A stretch of 64,000 nt of DNA, taken from assembly GCF_002272795.1 (NCBI RefSeq), contig NZ_MLAT01000001.1:1-64000 (forward strand). Direction: 5' to 3'. Source of the stretch: Helicobacter sp. 13S00482-2. GTDB taxonomy: Bacteria > Campylobacterota > Campylobacteria > Campylobacterales > Helicobacteraceae. Positions 6,425 to 15,380 of this stretch are shown here, piece after piece (the stretch's first letter is position 1; every line of letters starts with the position of its first letter). A program made the translations under genes and the position numbers. Below the pieces are notes generated by a model that saw only the letters and a list, made by a program, of their open reading frames with translations, made no database searches and was not told the DNA's origin.

Positions 6425-8619
6425 TTCACTTCAACTTTATGTTTGCACTTGATGCATTCGTGAATATGTTTGCCTCTATAAGTTCTATCACTCATCATAT
6501 ACCCGCATTCAGGGCATTTTACATCAATTGGCTCGTGATTGCAGATAAATTTACACTTCGGATAATTTCCACAACCATAAAAAGATCCTCTACGACTTCT
6601 TCTAAGCAATATATCTCCGCCACATTCAGGGCATTTTACATCTAAAGCCTTAGGAGCATTGGAAGAATTTTTTAAAGATTTAGTATTCTTGCAATCAGGA
6701 TACCCGCTACAAGCTATAAATTCACCATTTTTCCCAAATTTTTTCACCATGGGTTTCCCGCATTTTTCACAAACTTCAGATATTTCTTCAGTGTCATTAT
6801 TGCTTTCATCTGGTTTAATATACTTGCACTTAGGATACCCACTACAAGCTATAAATTCACCATATCTCCCACTTCTTTTTACAAGTTCTTTTCCGCATTT
6901 TGGACAAAACTCTCCTGTGGGAATAACTACTTTTTGAGAAGTAATATTGAGTTTGCCTTGAGAGATTTTTTCTATAAAAGGCTCATAGAATTCCCATAAT
7001 ACCTTTTGCCAATCCTCTTTGCTTTGAGCTATCTCATCTAGTTTATTTTCTAAAGAAGCACTGAATTTACAATCCACAATTTCATTAAAATGCTCCTCTA
7101 GCATCTCAATCACTTTAAACGCACTTTCTTGAGGAATGATTTGTTTTTTCTCAACAGTAATATATTCACGATTTTGCAAAAGAGATACCGTAGGAGCATA
7201 GGTACTAGGCCTACCAATACCCAAGCCTTCTAAGGTTTTTATCAATGAAGCCTCAGAATATCTAGCTGGAGGTTCTGTAGTATGCTTATTATTTTGAATG
7301 GATTCTAAAGTTATATTTGAGCCCACTTTGAGTTCAGGAAGCAACTTGTCCTTATCTTCATCGCCTAAAAGTTTATAATATCCATCAAAAATAAGCTTTC
7401 GACCATTTGCTTTGAATTCACCTTTACCACAAACAAAAACAATGCTCTGAGTTTCAAAAATTGCATCTTCCATCTGTGAAGCTAAAAAACGATTATAGAT
7501 AAGAGTGTAAAGTTTATGCTCTTCGGGTTTGAGATAAGATTTTGCAAGTTCTGGTGTGAAAAAAATATCTGTGGGACGAATAGCTTCGTGAGCTTCTTGA
7601 GCAGATTTATTCTTGGTGCTGTACTGTTTTGGTTTTGAAGGGATATATTTTTCTCCAAAGTCTTTGAGTATTTTCTCACGAGCAGAGTCTTGAGCTTCTT
7701 TAGCAATATTGAGACTATCTGTTCTCATATAAGTGATAATACCCATTGCTCCATTATTGGTTTGAACGCCTTCATAAAGTCTTTGAGCAATACTCATGGT
7801 TCTTGTGGGAGAATAACCCAAAACATTTGAAGCACTTTGCTGCAAGGTAGAAGTCATAAAAGGAGGAGGAGTGGCAGATTTTTTTGGCTTTTTGGCAATT
7901 TCACCCACCTTATAAGGAGTATCTTTGAGAGCCTTTAGCATTTTTTCAGCAAGGGCTTTATCTGTAATACTTTGTTTTTTTATTTTATTGCCCTCATAAA
8001 CACTCAATTCTGCTTGTATTCCATTTCCGAAAACAGCATCAATATTGTAATAATCAATAGGCACAAATGCTCTAATTTCCCTCTCTCTATCTAAAATAAT
8101 CTTTAAAGCAGCACTCTGCACTCTACCAGCACTGAGTCCTCTACTTATTTTACTTGAAATAAGCCCACTTAGCTTGAAACCCACTATCCTATCTAAAAGC
8201 CTACGTGCTTGTTGTGCATTAACCCTATCCATGTCAATTTTTCTTGGAGATTTTAAAGCATTCTGTATGGCTGTTTTGGTTATTTCATGAAAAATAATAC
8301 GCGGAAAAGTATCCACATCTTTACCAATAGCCTGAGTGATATGAAACCCTATTGCCTCACCCTCTCTATCTTCATCGGTAGCGATATAGGTAACTTTTGC
8401 TTTTTTTGCCAAAGCTTTAATCTTTTCTACAATCTCTTTATGATCTTTATCAATTTTATATTCAGGAATAAAACTCTCTTCTTCTATTTTTATCCCAAAA
8501 CTAGATTTTGGAAGATCTCTTATGTGACCTTTTGAAGCAATGACCTCAAAACCACTGTCTAAAAAATTTTTGATGGTTTTTGCTTTAGCTGGGGATTCTA
8601 CGATGATTAGATCTTTCAT
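6421..8619 (-). CDS. topA: DNA topoisomerase I
   Basis: Type IA topoisomerase, which relaxes negative supercoils through a transient 5'-phosphotyrosyl link. The 732-residue protein opens with a TOPRIM domain (IVESPAKAKTIKNFL; acidic DEDREGEA), then the catalytic tyrosine in ITYMRTDSLN. The C-terminus carries a run of tetracysteine zinc fingers starting with CPKCGKEL, of the form CPxCG...C-x4-YPxC. The length is normal. It is divergent from flaB across 122 bases and overlaps the downstream radical SAM gene by four bases. Confidence 0.97.
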   Translation of the reverse strand: MKDLIIVESPAKAKTIKNFLDSGFEVIASKGHIRDLPKSSFGIKIEEESFIPEYKIDKDHKEIVEKIKALAKKAKVTYIATDEDREGEAIGFHITQAIGKDVDTFPRIIFHEITKTAIQNALKSPRKIDMDRVNAQQARRLLDRIVGFKLSGLISSKISRGLSAGRVQSAALKIILDREREIRAFVPIDYYNIDAVFGNGIQAELSVYEGNKIKKQSITDKALAEKMLKALKDTPYKVGEIAKKPKKSATPPPFMTSTLQQSASNVLGYSPTRTMSIAQRLYEGVQTNNGAMGIITYMRTDSLNIAKEAQDSAREKILKDFGEKYIPSKPKQYSTKNKSAQEAHEAIRPTDIFFTPELAKSYLKPEEHKLYTLIYNRFLASQMEDAIFETQSIVFVCGKGEFKANGRKLIFDGYYKLLGDEDKDKLLPELKVGSNITLESIQNNKHTTEPPARYSEASLIKTLEGLGIGRPSTYAPTVSLLQNREYITVEKKQIIPQESAFKVIEMLEEHFNEIVDCKFSASLENKLDEIAQSKEDWQKVLWEFYEPFIEKISQGKLNITSQKVVIPTGEFCPKCGKELVKRSGRYGEFIACSGYPKCKYIKPDESNNDTEEISEVCEKCGKPMVKKFGKNGEFIACSGYPDCKNTKSLKNSSNAPKALDVKCPECGGDILLRRSRRGSFYGCGNYPKCKFICNHEPIDVKCPECGYMMSDRTYRGKHIHECIKCKHKVEVN

Positions 8620-8691
8620 TGTTACTCTTTAATTAACTTGATGTTTTTGGCAATTTTAACACATTTTTGTTTTTTTGCTAGAAAATAATTT

Positions 8692-8708
8692 TGGAACATC
8701 TATTGCTT
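8692..8708 (+). promoter_or_regulatory. Sigma-54 promoter of flaB
   Basis: TTGGAAC-N5-TTGCTT matches the -24/-12 consensus. The GG at 8693-8694 and the GC at 8705-8706 are separated by exactly ten bases. It lies 36 bases before the flagellin ATG. In H. pylori flaB is known to be driven by RpoN, which fits. Confidence 0.9.
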
Positions 8709-8741
8709 GTAATGACCAAAACAAATGCAAAGGATGCGATT

Positions 8742-10286
8742 ATGAGTTTTAGGATAAATACAAACATAGCAGCACTTACCGCACACGCAGTAGGCATACA
8801 GAACAATAGAGACTTGGCGGGTTCTCTAGAAAAGCTTAGCTCTGGGCTTCGTATCAATAAAGCCGCTGATGATTCTTCTGGTATGGCTATTGCTGATAGT
8901 CTTAGAAGTCAAAGCGAGAGCTTAGGACAAGCGGTCAAAAACGCAAATGACGCTATTGGTATGATACAAGTGGCTGATAAAGCAATGGATGAACAAATTA
9001 AGATCTTAGATACTATCAAAACCAAAGCGATCCAAGCTGCTCAAGATGGTCAGACTCTAGAGTCTAGAAAAGCACTGCAAAGCGATATTCAAAGGCTATT
9101 AGAAGAACTAGATAACATCGCTAATACTACAAGCTTTAATGGCCAACAAATGCTATCTGGAAGTTTCTCAAACAAGGAATTTCAGATCGGGGCATATTCT
9201 AATACAACTGTAAAAGCCTCTATTGGACCAACAAGCTCAGATAAGATAGGGCACATTAGGATGGAAACCTCTTCATTTGATGGAATTGGTATGCAAGCTT
9301 CTGCAGCAGGGGGCAATCTTACTGAGGTTGCTCTGAATTTTAGGCAAGTTGATGGCGTTAATGACTATCAAATAGAAACCGCTAAAATTTCAACATCTGC
9401 AGGAACTGGTATTGGTGCATTAAGTGAAATTATCAATAGATTTTCAAACAAACTTGGTGTGAGGGCTTCTTATAATGTTATGGCCACAGGTGGTGTACCC
9501 GTACAATCAGGAACTATCAGGGGTCTTGTTATCAATGGTGTATCAATTGGAACCATCAATGATGTTCGTAAAAATGATGCTGATGGTAGATTAATGAATG
9601 CGGTCAATTCTGTTAAAGATCAAACAGGCGTGGAGGCATTTTTAGATATCACAGGCAGGATGAATTTGAAATCCAACGATGGAAGGGCTATATCTATTCA
9701 CGCAAATAGTGCAAGTGGTCAAGTTTTTGGTGGAGGAAATTTTGCTGGTATTTCAGGATTCAATCACGCAATCGTAGGAAGATTAACACTCATAAGAACC
9801 GATGCTAGAGATATTATCATTAGTGGGGTAAATTTCAGTCACATTGGTATGCATTCCGCACAAGGTGTATCAGAATATACAGTGAATCTAAGAGCAATTC
9901 GAGGAGTATTTGATGCAAATGTTACTTCTGCTTCTGGGGCTAATGCCAATATTGCTCAAGCAGATCTCAACTGGAGAGGAATGGGAGCTGGGGTCACAAG
10001 CATCAAAGGAGCAATGGTTGTAATGGATATGGCAGATTCTGCTAGAACTCAGCTTGATAAAGTTCGTGCGGACATAGGATCTGTTCAAATCCAACTCGTC
10101 GCAACCATCAATAACATTTCTGTGACCCAAGTCAATGTAAAAGCAGCTGAATCTCAGATCAGAGATGTGGATTTTGCACAAGAATCTGCAAATTTCTCAA
10201 AATACAATATTTTGGCACAAAGTGGAAGTTTTGCAATGGCACAAGCTAACGCTGTACAGCAAAATGTCCTAAGACTTCTTCAATAA
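8742..10286 (+). CDS. flaB: Flagellin B
   Basis: Minor flagellin of the filament, exported by the flagellar type III system. Conserved D0/D1 segments are present at both ends: [35 protein letters not shown] and [16 protein letters not shown] at the N-terminus, and [15 protein letters not shown], then [15 protein letters not shown], at the C-terminus. The start at 8742 is fixed by AAAGGA seven bases upstream and by the family's MSFRINTN opening; a longer in-frame reading from 8691 would begin inside the promoter. This gives 514 residues, the length I recall for H. pylori FlaB. The sigma-54 promoter upstream, the terminator downstream and the adjacent Maf gene all fit a glycosylated flagellin. 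Confidence 0.97.
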   Translation: MSFRINTNIAALTAHAVGIQNNRDLAGSLEKLSSGLRINKAADDSSGMAIADSLRSQSESLGQAVKNANDAIGMIQVADKAMDEQIKILDTIKTKAIQAAQDGQTLESRKALQSDIQRLLEELDNIANTTSFNGQQMLSGSFSNKEFQIGAYSNTTVKASIGPTSSDKIGHIRMETSSFDGIGMQASAAGGNLTEVALNFRQVDGVNDYQIETAKISTSAGTGIGALSEIINRFSNKLGVRASYNVMATGGVPVQSGTIRGLVINGVSIGTINDVRKNDADGRLMNAVNSVKDQTGVEAFLDITGRMNLKSNDGRAISIHANSASGQVFGGGNFAGISGFNHAIVGRLTLIRTDARDIIISGVNFSHIGMHSAQGVSEYTVNLRAIRGVFDANVTSASGANANIAQADLNWRGMGAGVTSIKGAMVVMDMADSARTQLDKVRADIGSVQIQLVATINNISVTQVNVKAAESQIRDVDFAQESANFSKYNILAQSGSFAMAQANAVQQNVLRLLQ

Positions 10287-10296
10287 TTCCTCTTAA

Positions 10297-10320
10297 AGGG
10301 GAATTATCCCCTCTATTTTT
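10297..10320 (+). terminator. Rho-independent terminator after flaB
   Basis: AGGGGA and TCCCCT enclose an ATTA loop, followed by CTATTTTT. It ends 11 bases before the maf gene, so most flaB transcripts should stop here. Confidence 0.85.
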
Positions 10321-10331
10321 CAAGGTTATCT

Positions 10332-12224
10332 ATGCAAAATATTTATGAAAAAAATTTTAATGCTATAAAAATCAAAGATCCTCTTTTGGCAATTTCTTTA
10401 GCAAACATCAAACCCAATGAAAGATTTGATGTTTTTATGGACAAAGATCCTGCGAATTTTAATATCATAGAAAAAAATTCTAGCACACCATTGTTTTTAG
10501 GAAAACCCCTTGAAGAGACGATGAAAAAAGTGAATGATTTTTCTAGTTATGTGCATTACCCATATTTATATTTTTATGGATTGGGAAATGGTGTATTTTA
10601 TCGATTACTCTTAGGAAATCCCCAACTTAAGCGTATTGTCGTTATTGAACCTGAGATTGAGATATTATTTATTGTTTTCAATCTAGTTGATTTTACAGAA
10701 GAGATTTTGAGCGATAAGATTATATTTCTATACTCTAAATTTTGCACCTACCATATGATCAATTCGCTTTTTGAAATGGATAAAAAATCCAAGATTTATT
10801 CAAAAGTCTATGACTTGCACATTTTCAACTCTTATTATGAAGCCCACCAAGATGAAATACTCAAACTCAATCAATTCTTTATCAAAGCAATTGAACACGC
10901 CGTGATTAGCATAGGAAATGATACAAGAGATGCTATTATAGGTATCAAACAACACATACAAAATCTTCCTGATGTGTTGCGTTCTCCTACACTCATCAAT
11001 CTGGTGCAAAATCTTAAAAATCAAGATACTGCTATCATTGTCTCCACAGGTCCTAGCCTTAATAAGCAACTTGAAATACTCAAAAGCATCGCACCTTTTG
11101 TTAGCATCTTCTGCATTGATGCTTCTTTTCCTATTCTTTATAAAAATGGTATCAAACCTGATGTTGTACTTTCACTTGAACGTGTTGAAGCAACAGCTCG
11201 TTTTTATTATGACACTCCAGAAGAAGCCCAAGAAGGAGTTGTATTTGCCATCACTTCAATTGTAAATAAAAGACTCAAAGAATCTATCACTAAAGGGACT
11301 AAACAATTTAGTTTTCGTCCCTTTGGCTACACTAATTTATTTGGTTTTCACGAGTATGGGTATTTGGGAATTGGTATGAGTGCAGCAAATATGGCCTATG
11401 AACTGATTGTCCATTCAAGATTTAAAAGATGCATTATCATTGGTCAAGATCTTGCTTTTGGAAATGATGGAAGCTCTCATGCCAAAAATGCCTTGTATGG
11501 AAGCAATGAAATCAAACCAAAACCTGAAAGTGAAAAAATATTCATAGAAAAATATGGTGGAGGAGGGAAGGTAGAGACAACAAAGGTTTGGAAATTATTT
11601 TTAGAGTTTTTTGAAAAAGATATTGCTCAAACTCCCTATAAACTTGAGGTTATCAATGCAACACAAGGAGGGGCGAGGATACATGGAGCCCTTGAGATGA
11701 GTTTTCAAGAAGCTATAAAACTAATAGACACGACCACTCCTAAAAAACCAATCAAACTAGTTTATCCAGAAAAAAGCCTAAGTGATAAAAATATCAAAAT
11801 AGCCAGAGATAAATGTGAAGACATCATCAAATATGGCACTAAACAAAAAGCTAGAGTTGAAAAATTATTTCTAAAAGTAGCCAAATATACCGAAGAACTT
11901 GAGAGACTCAATAATGAGAATAAATTAGAAAAAATAAACTTCAAAAAACTAACCAAACTTTTAGATGAAATTGATGAGGTAAAAAAATTATTTGATGAAA
12001 AAAAATTTAATGACTACTTTGTGGATGCGATTCAATCTTATATCTTTCATCAAGAACTTGATATTGCAAAACTTCTTGTCAAAGATGTAAAAGATAAACT
12101 AGAAACTCAAGCTAAACAGATTGAATGGATCTATTTGCATAAATATTGGCTTTTCAGTCTTGCAGGGGGCATGGATTGTGTGATTGAGATCGTTAAAGAA
12201 GCACTAACGGACTGGGAAGAATAA
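10332..12224 (+). CDS. Motility accessory factor, Maf/DUF115 family
   Basis: A 630-residue cytoplasmic protein of the Maf family, which is needed in Campylobacterota to attach pseudaminic-type sugars to flagellin. The central Rossmann-like DUF115 region carries DTAIIVSTGPSLNKQL (about residues 234-249), then SIFCIDASFPILYKNGIKPD and GMSAANMAYEL. The region GQDLAFGNDGSSHA is also typical. The C-terminal 150 residues are Lys/Glu-rich and helical. It follows flaB directly, as I recall for HP0115/HP0114 in H. pylori. The start has AAGG six bases upstream. Confidence 0.9.
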   Translation: MQNIYEKNFNAIKIKDPLLAISLANIKPNERFDVFMDKDPANFNIIEKNSSTPLFLGKPLEETMKKVNDFSSYVHYPYLYFYGLGNGVFYRLLLGNPQLKRIVVIEPEIEILFIVFNLVDFTEEILSDKIIFLYSKFCTYHMINSLFEMDKKSKIYSKVYDLHIFNSYYEAHQDEILKLNQFFIKAIEHAVISIGNDTRDAIIGIKQHIQNLPDVLRSPTLINLVQNLKNQDTAIIVSTGPSLNKQLEILKSIAPFVSIFCIDASFPILYKNGIKPDVVLSLERVEATARFYYDTPEEAQEGVVFAITSIVNKRLKESITKGTKQFSFRPFGYTNLFGFHEYGYLGIGMSAANMAYELIVHSRFKRCIIIGQDLAFGNDGSSHAKNALYGSNEIKPKPESEKIFIEKYGGGGKVETTKVWKLFLEFFEKDIAQTPYKLEVINATQGGARIHGALEMSFQEAIKLIDTTTPKKPIKLVYPEKSLSDKNIKIARDKCEDIIKYGTKQKARVEKLFLKVAKYTEELERLNNENKLEKINFKKLTKLLDEIDEVKKLFDEKKFNDYFVDAIQSYIFHQELDIAKLLVKDVKDKLETQAKQIEWIYLHKYWLFSLAGGMDCVIEIVKEALTDWEE

Positions 12225-12262
12225 TCCCATCCATCAATTTGATAACCGTTATATGTTTAAAT

Positions 12263-12577
12263 TCAGATCAGTTGCTTTAAAGCTGTTTCGATCGGAAGTT
12301 TATTGTCAGGCTCCACAACTCTTTCTCCAACCTCCTTACCATCTTTATAGAATATTAGAGTAGGAATTCTCCTCACCCCTAACTCCTCTTTGAGTTCTTC
12401 TTCAGCATCAATATTTATTTTGTAAATTCTTACTTTGCCTTCATAATCTTTTGAAAGTACTTCCATAATAGGTTCTATCTTTCGGCAATCTGGACACCAA
12501 TTTGCTCCAAAATCTACTATAACTGCTCCTTGAGCAATTTCTTTTTCAAACCTTGTTCTATCAATAAGTTCTATCAT
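12263..12577 (-). CDS. Thioredoxin with a CPDC active site
   Basis: A 104-residue single-domain thioredoxin. The active site reads WCPDC instead of the usual WCGPC, and the cis-proline is in RRIPTLIFY. The altered dipeptide usually changes redox potential and partners. I remember a CPDC thioredoxin (HP1458) next to rluB and dnaE in H. pylori; here two extra genes separate them. AAAAGGAT precedes the ATG. It lies 12 bases downstream of the YeiH gene on the same strand. Confidence 0.92.
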   Translation of the reverse strand: MIELIDRTRFEKEIAQGAVIVDFGANWCPDCRKIEPIMEVLSKDYEGKVRIYKINIDAEEELKEELGVRRIPTLIFYKDGKEVGERVVEPDNKLPIETALKQLI

Positions 12578-12589
12578 TTTTTTATCCTT

Positions 12590-13639
12590 TTATGTTAAAA
12601 ATTTTACCAAGAAAAAACCACCGAAAATTAGAGTAACGAATAATATCAACGCTAAGGTAAATGCTTTACCTCCAGAACTAAGGAACTTTTTCAAATCAAC
12701 CTGAAGCCCTAGTGCTACCATCGCAAAGACTAAAGAAAGATTACAAATATAATGCAACACTTCCATAATATTTTTAAATACATCAGCAGAAATCACACCT
12801 AGAGCCAATCTAGGAAGATAAGAATTCACAATCACTAAAGCCAAAAAACCAAAAGCAAACCAAGGGATATGGAGTTTCCTGCGCCCGCCTGCCCTTGTAT
12901 TGTGACTGATGATATAAGGAACGATGAGTAGCAAGGGCACAAGCAAAATCACCCTAATCATTTTGATGGTCACAGCAACACTCTGAGCCTCTGGAGAAAT
13001 AGAACTTGATGCACCCACTACATTTGCAACTTCATGCACGGTTGCACCAATATAAATACCTTCTTGAGTATGATCTAAGGGTATGATGCCAATGTTATAG
13101 AGTATTGGATATAAAAACATTGCAATCAATCCAAATATAACGACTGTACCGACAGCAACCACTCCTTTATAAGGTTCTGATTTTATAGAAGATTCTAGTG
13201 CCAAAACAGCAGCAGCACCACAAACAGCACTTCCTCCACTCACAAGCATAGAAATCTCTTTATCTAGGCCTAAAAACCTCACACCAATATAGGTTCCTAA
13301 AGAAAAAATAATGATGACAACAACTAATGAAATGATAATACCATGTATGCCCACACTCAATATTTCAGTTAAAGTAACATTGAATCCATACAAAATAATC
13401 CCAAATCGAAGCAATTTCTTGGCACTAAAATTCACTCCATATTCAACAGATTTTCTAGTTCTCCTAAATATAGAAGAAGCAAAAGCCCCTATAATAACAC
13501 CAATAAGAAGAGGAGAGAAATGTATCGCCTTGAGCAAGTCAATATTAGCAAAATAAAGGGAGGCAAAAGATATTGCCCCAACCAAAACAAGTCCATTAAA
13601 ATAGCTACTTGTTATCATAGATCTTTTTAAATCTGACAT
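12590..13639 (-). CDS. YeiH/UPF0324 family membrane transporter
   Basis: A 349-residue inner-membrane protein with about ten hydrophobic segments. Family signatures include an early HFSPLLIGVIIGAFASS, then SGGSAVCGAAAVLALE and ATVHEVANVVGASSSIS. YeiH-type proteins are annotated as putative sulfate or anion exporters, but direct proof is sparse. AAAGG lies before the ATG. It is between the Sel1 lipoprotein gene and the thioredoxin gene on one strand and may be an insertion relative to the H. pylori order. Confidence 0.85.
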   Translation of the reverse strand: MSDLKRSMITSSYFNGLVLVGAISFASLYFANIDLLKAIHFSPLLIGVIIGAFASSIFRRTRKSVEYGVNFSAKKLLRFGIILYGFNVTLTEILSVGIHGIIISLVVVIIIFSLGTYIGVRFLGLDKEISMLVSGGSAVCGAAAVLALESSIKSEPYKGVVAVGTVVIFGLIAMFLYPILYNIGIIPLDHTQEGIYIGATVHEVANVVGASSSISPEAQSVAVTIKMIRVILLVPLLLIVPYIISHNTRAGGRRKLHIPWFAFGFLALVIVNSYLPRLALGVISADVFKNIMEVLHYICNLSLVFAMVALGLQVDLKKFLSSGGKAFTLALILFVTLIFGGFFLVKFLT

Positions 13640-13723
13640 TTTCTACCTTTAAAATAGATAACAATAACAGGCATTGTACTCAAACTAATAAAAAATAAAC
13701 TTGAATCGAAAAAGTTTAATTGA

Positions 13724-14551
13724 TTACTTCTTTAGATCTTTTACATCTTTTTTGGCATTTTTATCTAAATGAGATTGAAGCGTTTGGTAATTCTCACAAG
13801 AATCTTTATTTCCTAAATCACAAGCCTTTTTAAAATAATCCATCCCTTTGTTTATATCTTGATGAATCACCTTTCCTTCAGCATACAAAAATCCTAGATT
13901 TGAACAAGACAAACCTATACCAAGCTCACAAGCACGTTCAGAATAAGTGATAGTGTTCTGAATATCCCTATATTTACTAAAATACAAATCACTCGCATTA
14001 AAACATCCTGCACCATTCCCAAGATCACAGGCCTTTTGACACATTGGTAATGCCTTATCTCCTTGTGCATCATCTTTATAGAACGCACACGCATCTAAAC
14101 AGCCATAAGCATTATTCAAATCACACGCTTTGGCAAATAACCCTGCAGATTTATCAAGATCTTGATCCACACCTTCGGCATTTTTATACATCACGCCTTC
14201 GCTATAACAAGCTTGAGAAAAACCTTTATCGCAAGAATTTTGAAAATTCTTCATCGCTTTTTTATAATCTTTTTTATCCCTATCAATCACTCCCATATTA
14301 TAACAACCTGTTGGATTATCACCATTGCAGGACTTCTCAAATAAATCCTTAGCCGCTCCTAAATCTTTTTTAATATCTTGCCCTAGTGCATATTTAACAC
14401 CTAAATTAGCACAACTCTCTAAATCACCCTCACCGCAGTTTAATTTCAAATTTGATATTTCCTGAGTATCTCCCTTTTCAGGCTTGATCGGATCTCCACA
14501 GCCATAAAAAAATACTCCTAAAACAAGCAGATTAAAAAATAATTTCTTCAT
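13724..14551 (-). CDS. Cysteine-rich Sel1-repeat lipoprotein (Hcp-like)
   Basis: A 275-residue secreted protein. The N-terminus is a lipoprotein signal with the lipid cysteine at residue 18 (VFFYGC). The rest is six to seven tandem 36-residue Sel1-like repeats, each with a cysteine pair spaced seven apart (for example CNGDNPTGC, CDKGFSQAC, CDLNNAYGC, CDLGNGAGC, CELGIGLSC and CDLGNKDSC). This is the disulfide-stapled pattern of Helicobacter cysteine-rich proteins. Such proteins act in protein contacts in the periplasm or outside the cell; the partner is unknown. AAGGA precedes the start. Confidence 0.9.
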   Translation of the reverse strand: MKKLFFNLLVLGVFFYGCGDPIKPEKGDTQEISNLKLNCGEGDLESCANLGVKYALGQDIKKDLGAAKDLFEKSCNGDNPTGCYNMGVIDRDKKDYKKAMKNFQNSCDKGFSQACYSEGVMYKNAEGVDQDLDKSAGLFAKACDLNNAYGCLDACAFYKDDAQGDKALPMCQKACDLGNGAGCFNASDLYFSKYRDIQNTITYSERACELGIGLSCSNLGFLYAEGKVIHQDINKGMDYFKKACDLGNKDSCENYQTLQSHLDKNAKKDVKDLKK

Positions 14552-14588
14552 ATTTTTCCTTCTAGAATAAAGTTAATTAAAGACGTGA

Positions 14589-15380
14589 TTATATATTGTT
14601 TTTACTGATAAAAGAATCTATTTTTCCTATTTTGCCCATAAATTGATGTAATTGTTTATATTCATCTTTATTTAGGAATCTAATCTTCCCTACTGGCAAT
14701 GCATTGAGATTAATCCAGCCATAGCGAATGCGTCTTAAATCCATCACATCTGCTTTGAAGTGAGCAAAAAATCTTCGGAGTTCTCGATTTTTTCCCTCCA
14801 TAATAGTAACCTTTAGTTTTGAAAAATGGATATCATTTTTTCCTATTTCATATCTAATAAATGGGGCAAAAGTCATTGAATAAATTTTACTTTTCTGATG
14901 TGCTCCAGTACTAGCATTCTCAATATGGATGCCTTCATTCATAGCTCTTATCATTTCTTCAGTAATTTTTCCATTTATCTTGATGATATATTCACGTTCA
15001 AGGTCGCTTTCCATTAAAGATTGAGCAACTTTTTTATTATCAGTGAGCAACAAAACTCCTTCAGAAGCAAAATCAAGTCTTCCGATAGGTACAAAATGCA
15101 TATATTTTCCACCCAATGTATCATAAACAACTCGCCTACCTCTGTCATCTTTTTTGCTTACAAGTTCACCTTTGGGTTTATGATACACGATGACTGTGTA
15201 TAGTTCCTCATCTTTAGGCTTGACATACTTACCATCAATGAAAACTCTCTGTCCTTCAAGCAAGACACTTTTAGTGTTTGCTTTGGTTTTTTCAATATTT
15301 ACTCTTCCTTGCTCTATGAGAATATCAGCTTCTCTGCGAGAATATTTTGCATTATGTGAAATAAATTGATTGAGTCTCAT
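14589..15380 (-). CDS. rluB: Pseudouridine synthase, RluB/RsuA family
   Basis: Modifies a uridine in ribosomal RNA. The N-terminal S4 RNA-binding domain (MRLNQFISHNAKYSRREAD) is followed by the catalytic aspartate in GRLDFASEGVLLLTDN and the C-terminal GKNRELRRFFAHF. I place the start at 15380 (MRLNQF), where the ATG overlaps the dnaE stop as TAATG and GGA lies six bases upstream; an in-frame ATG five codons earlier lies inside dnaE. The result is 263 residues. The coupling to dnaE matches the order I recall in H. pylori (HP1460-HP1459). Confidence 0.9.
   Translation of the reverse strand: MRLNQFISHNAKYSRREADILIEQGRVNIEKTKANTKSVLLEGQRVFIDGKYVKPKDEELYTVIVYHKPKGELVSKKDDRGRRVVYDTLGGKYMHFVPIGRLDFASEGVLLLTDNKKVAQSLMESDLEREYIIKINGKITEEMIRAMNEGIHIENASTGAHQKSKIYSMTFAPFIRYEIGKNDIHFSKLKVTIMEGKNRELRRFFAHFKADVMDLRRIRYGWINLNALPVGKIRFLNKDEYKQLHQFMGKIGKIDSFISKNNI

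Noticed and set aside
8691-8741. An N-terminal extension of the flagellin frame starting at 8691
   Set aside because: It overlaps the sigma-54 promoter and would put 17 non-flagellin residues before [14 protein letters not shown] fixes the ATG at 8742.
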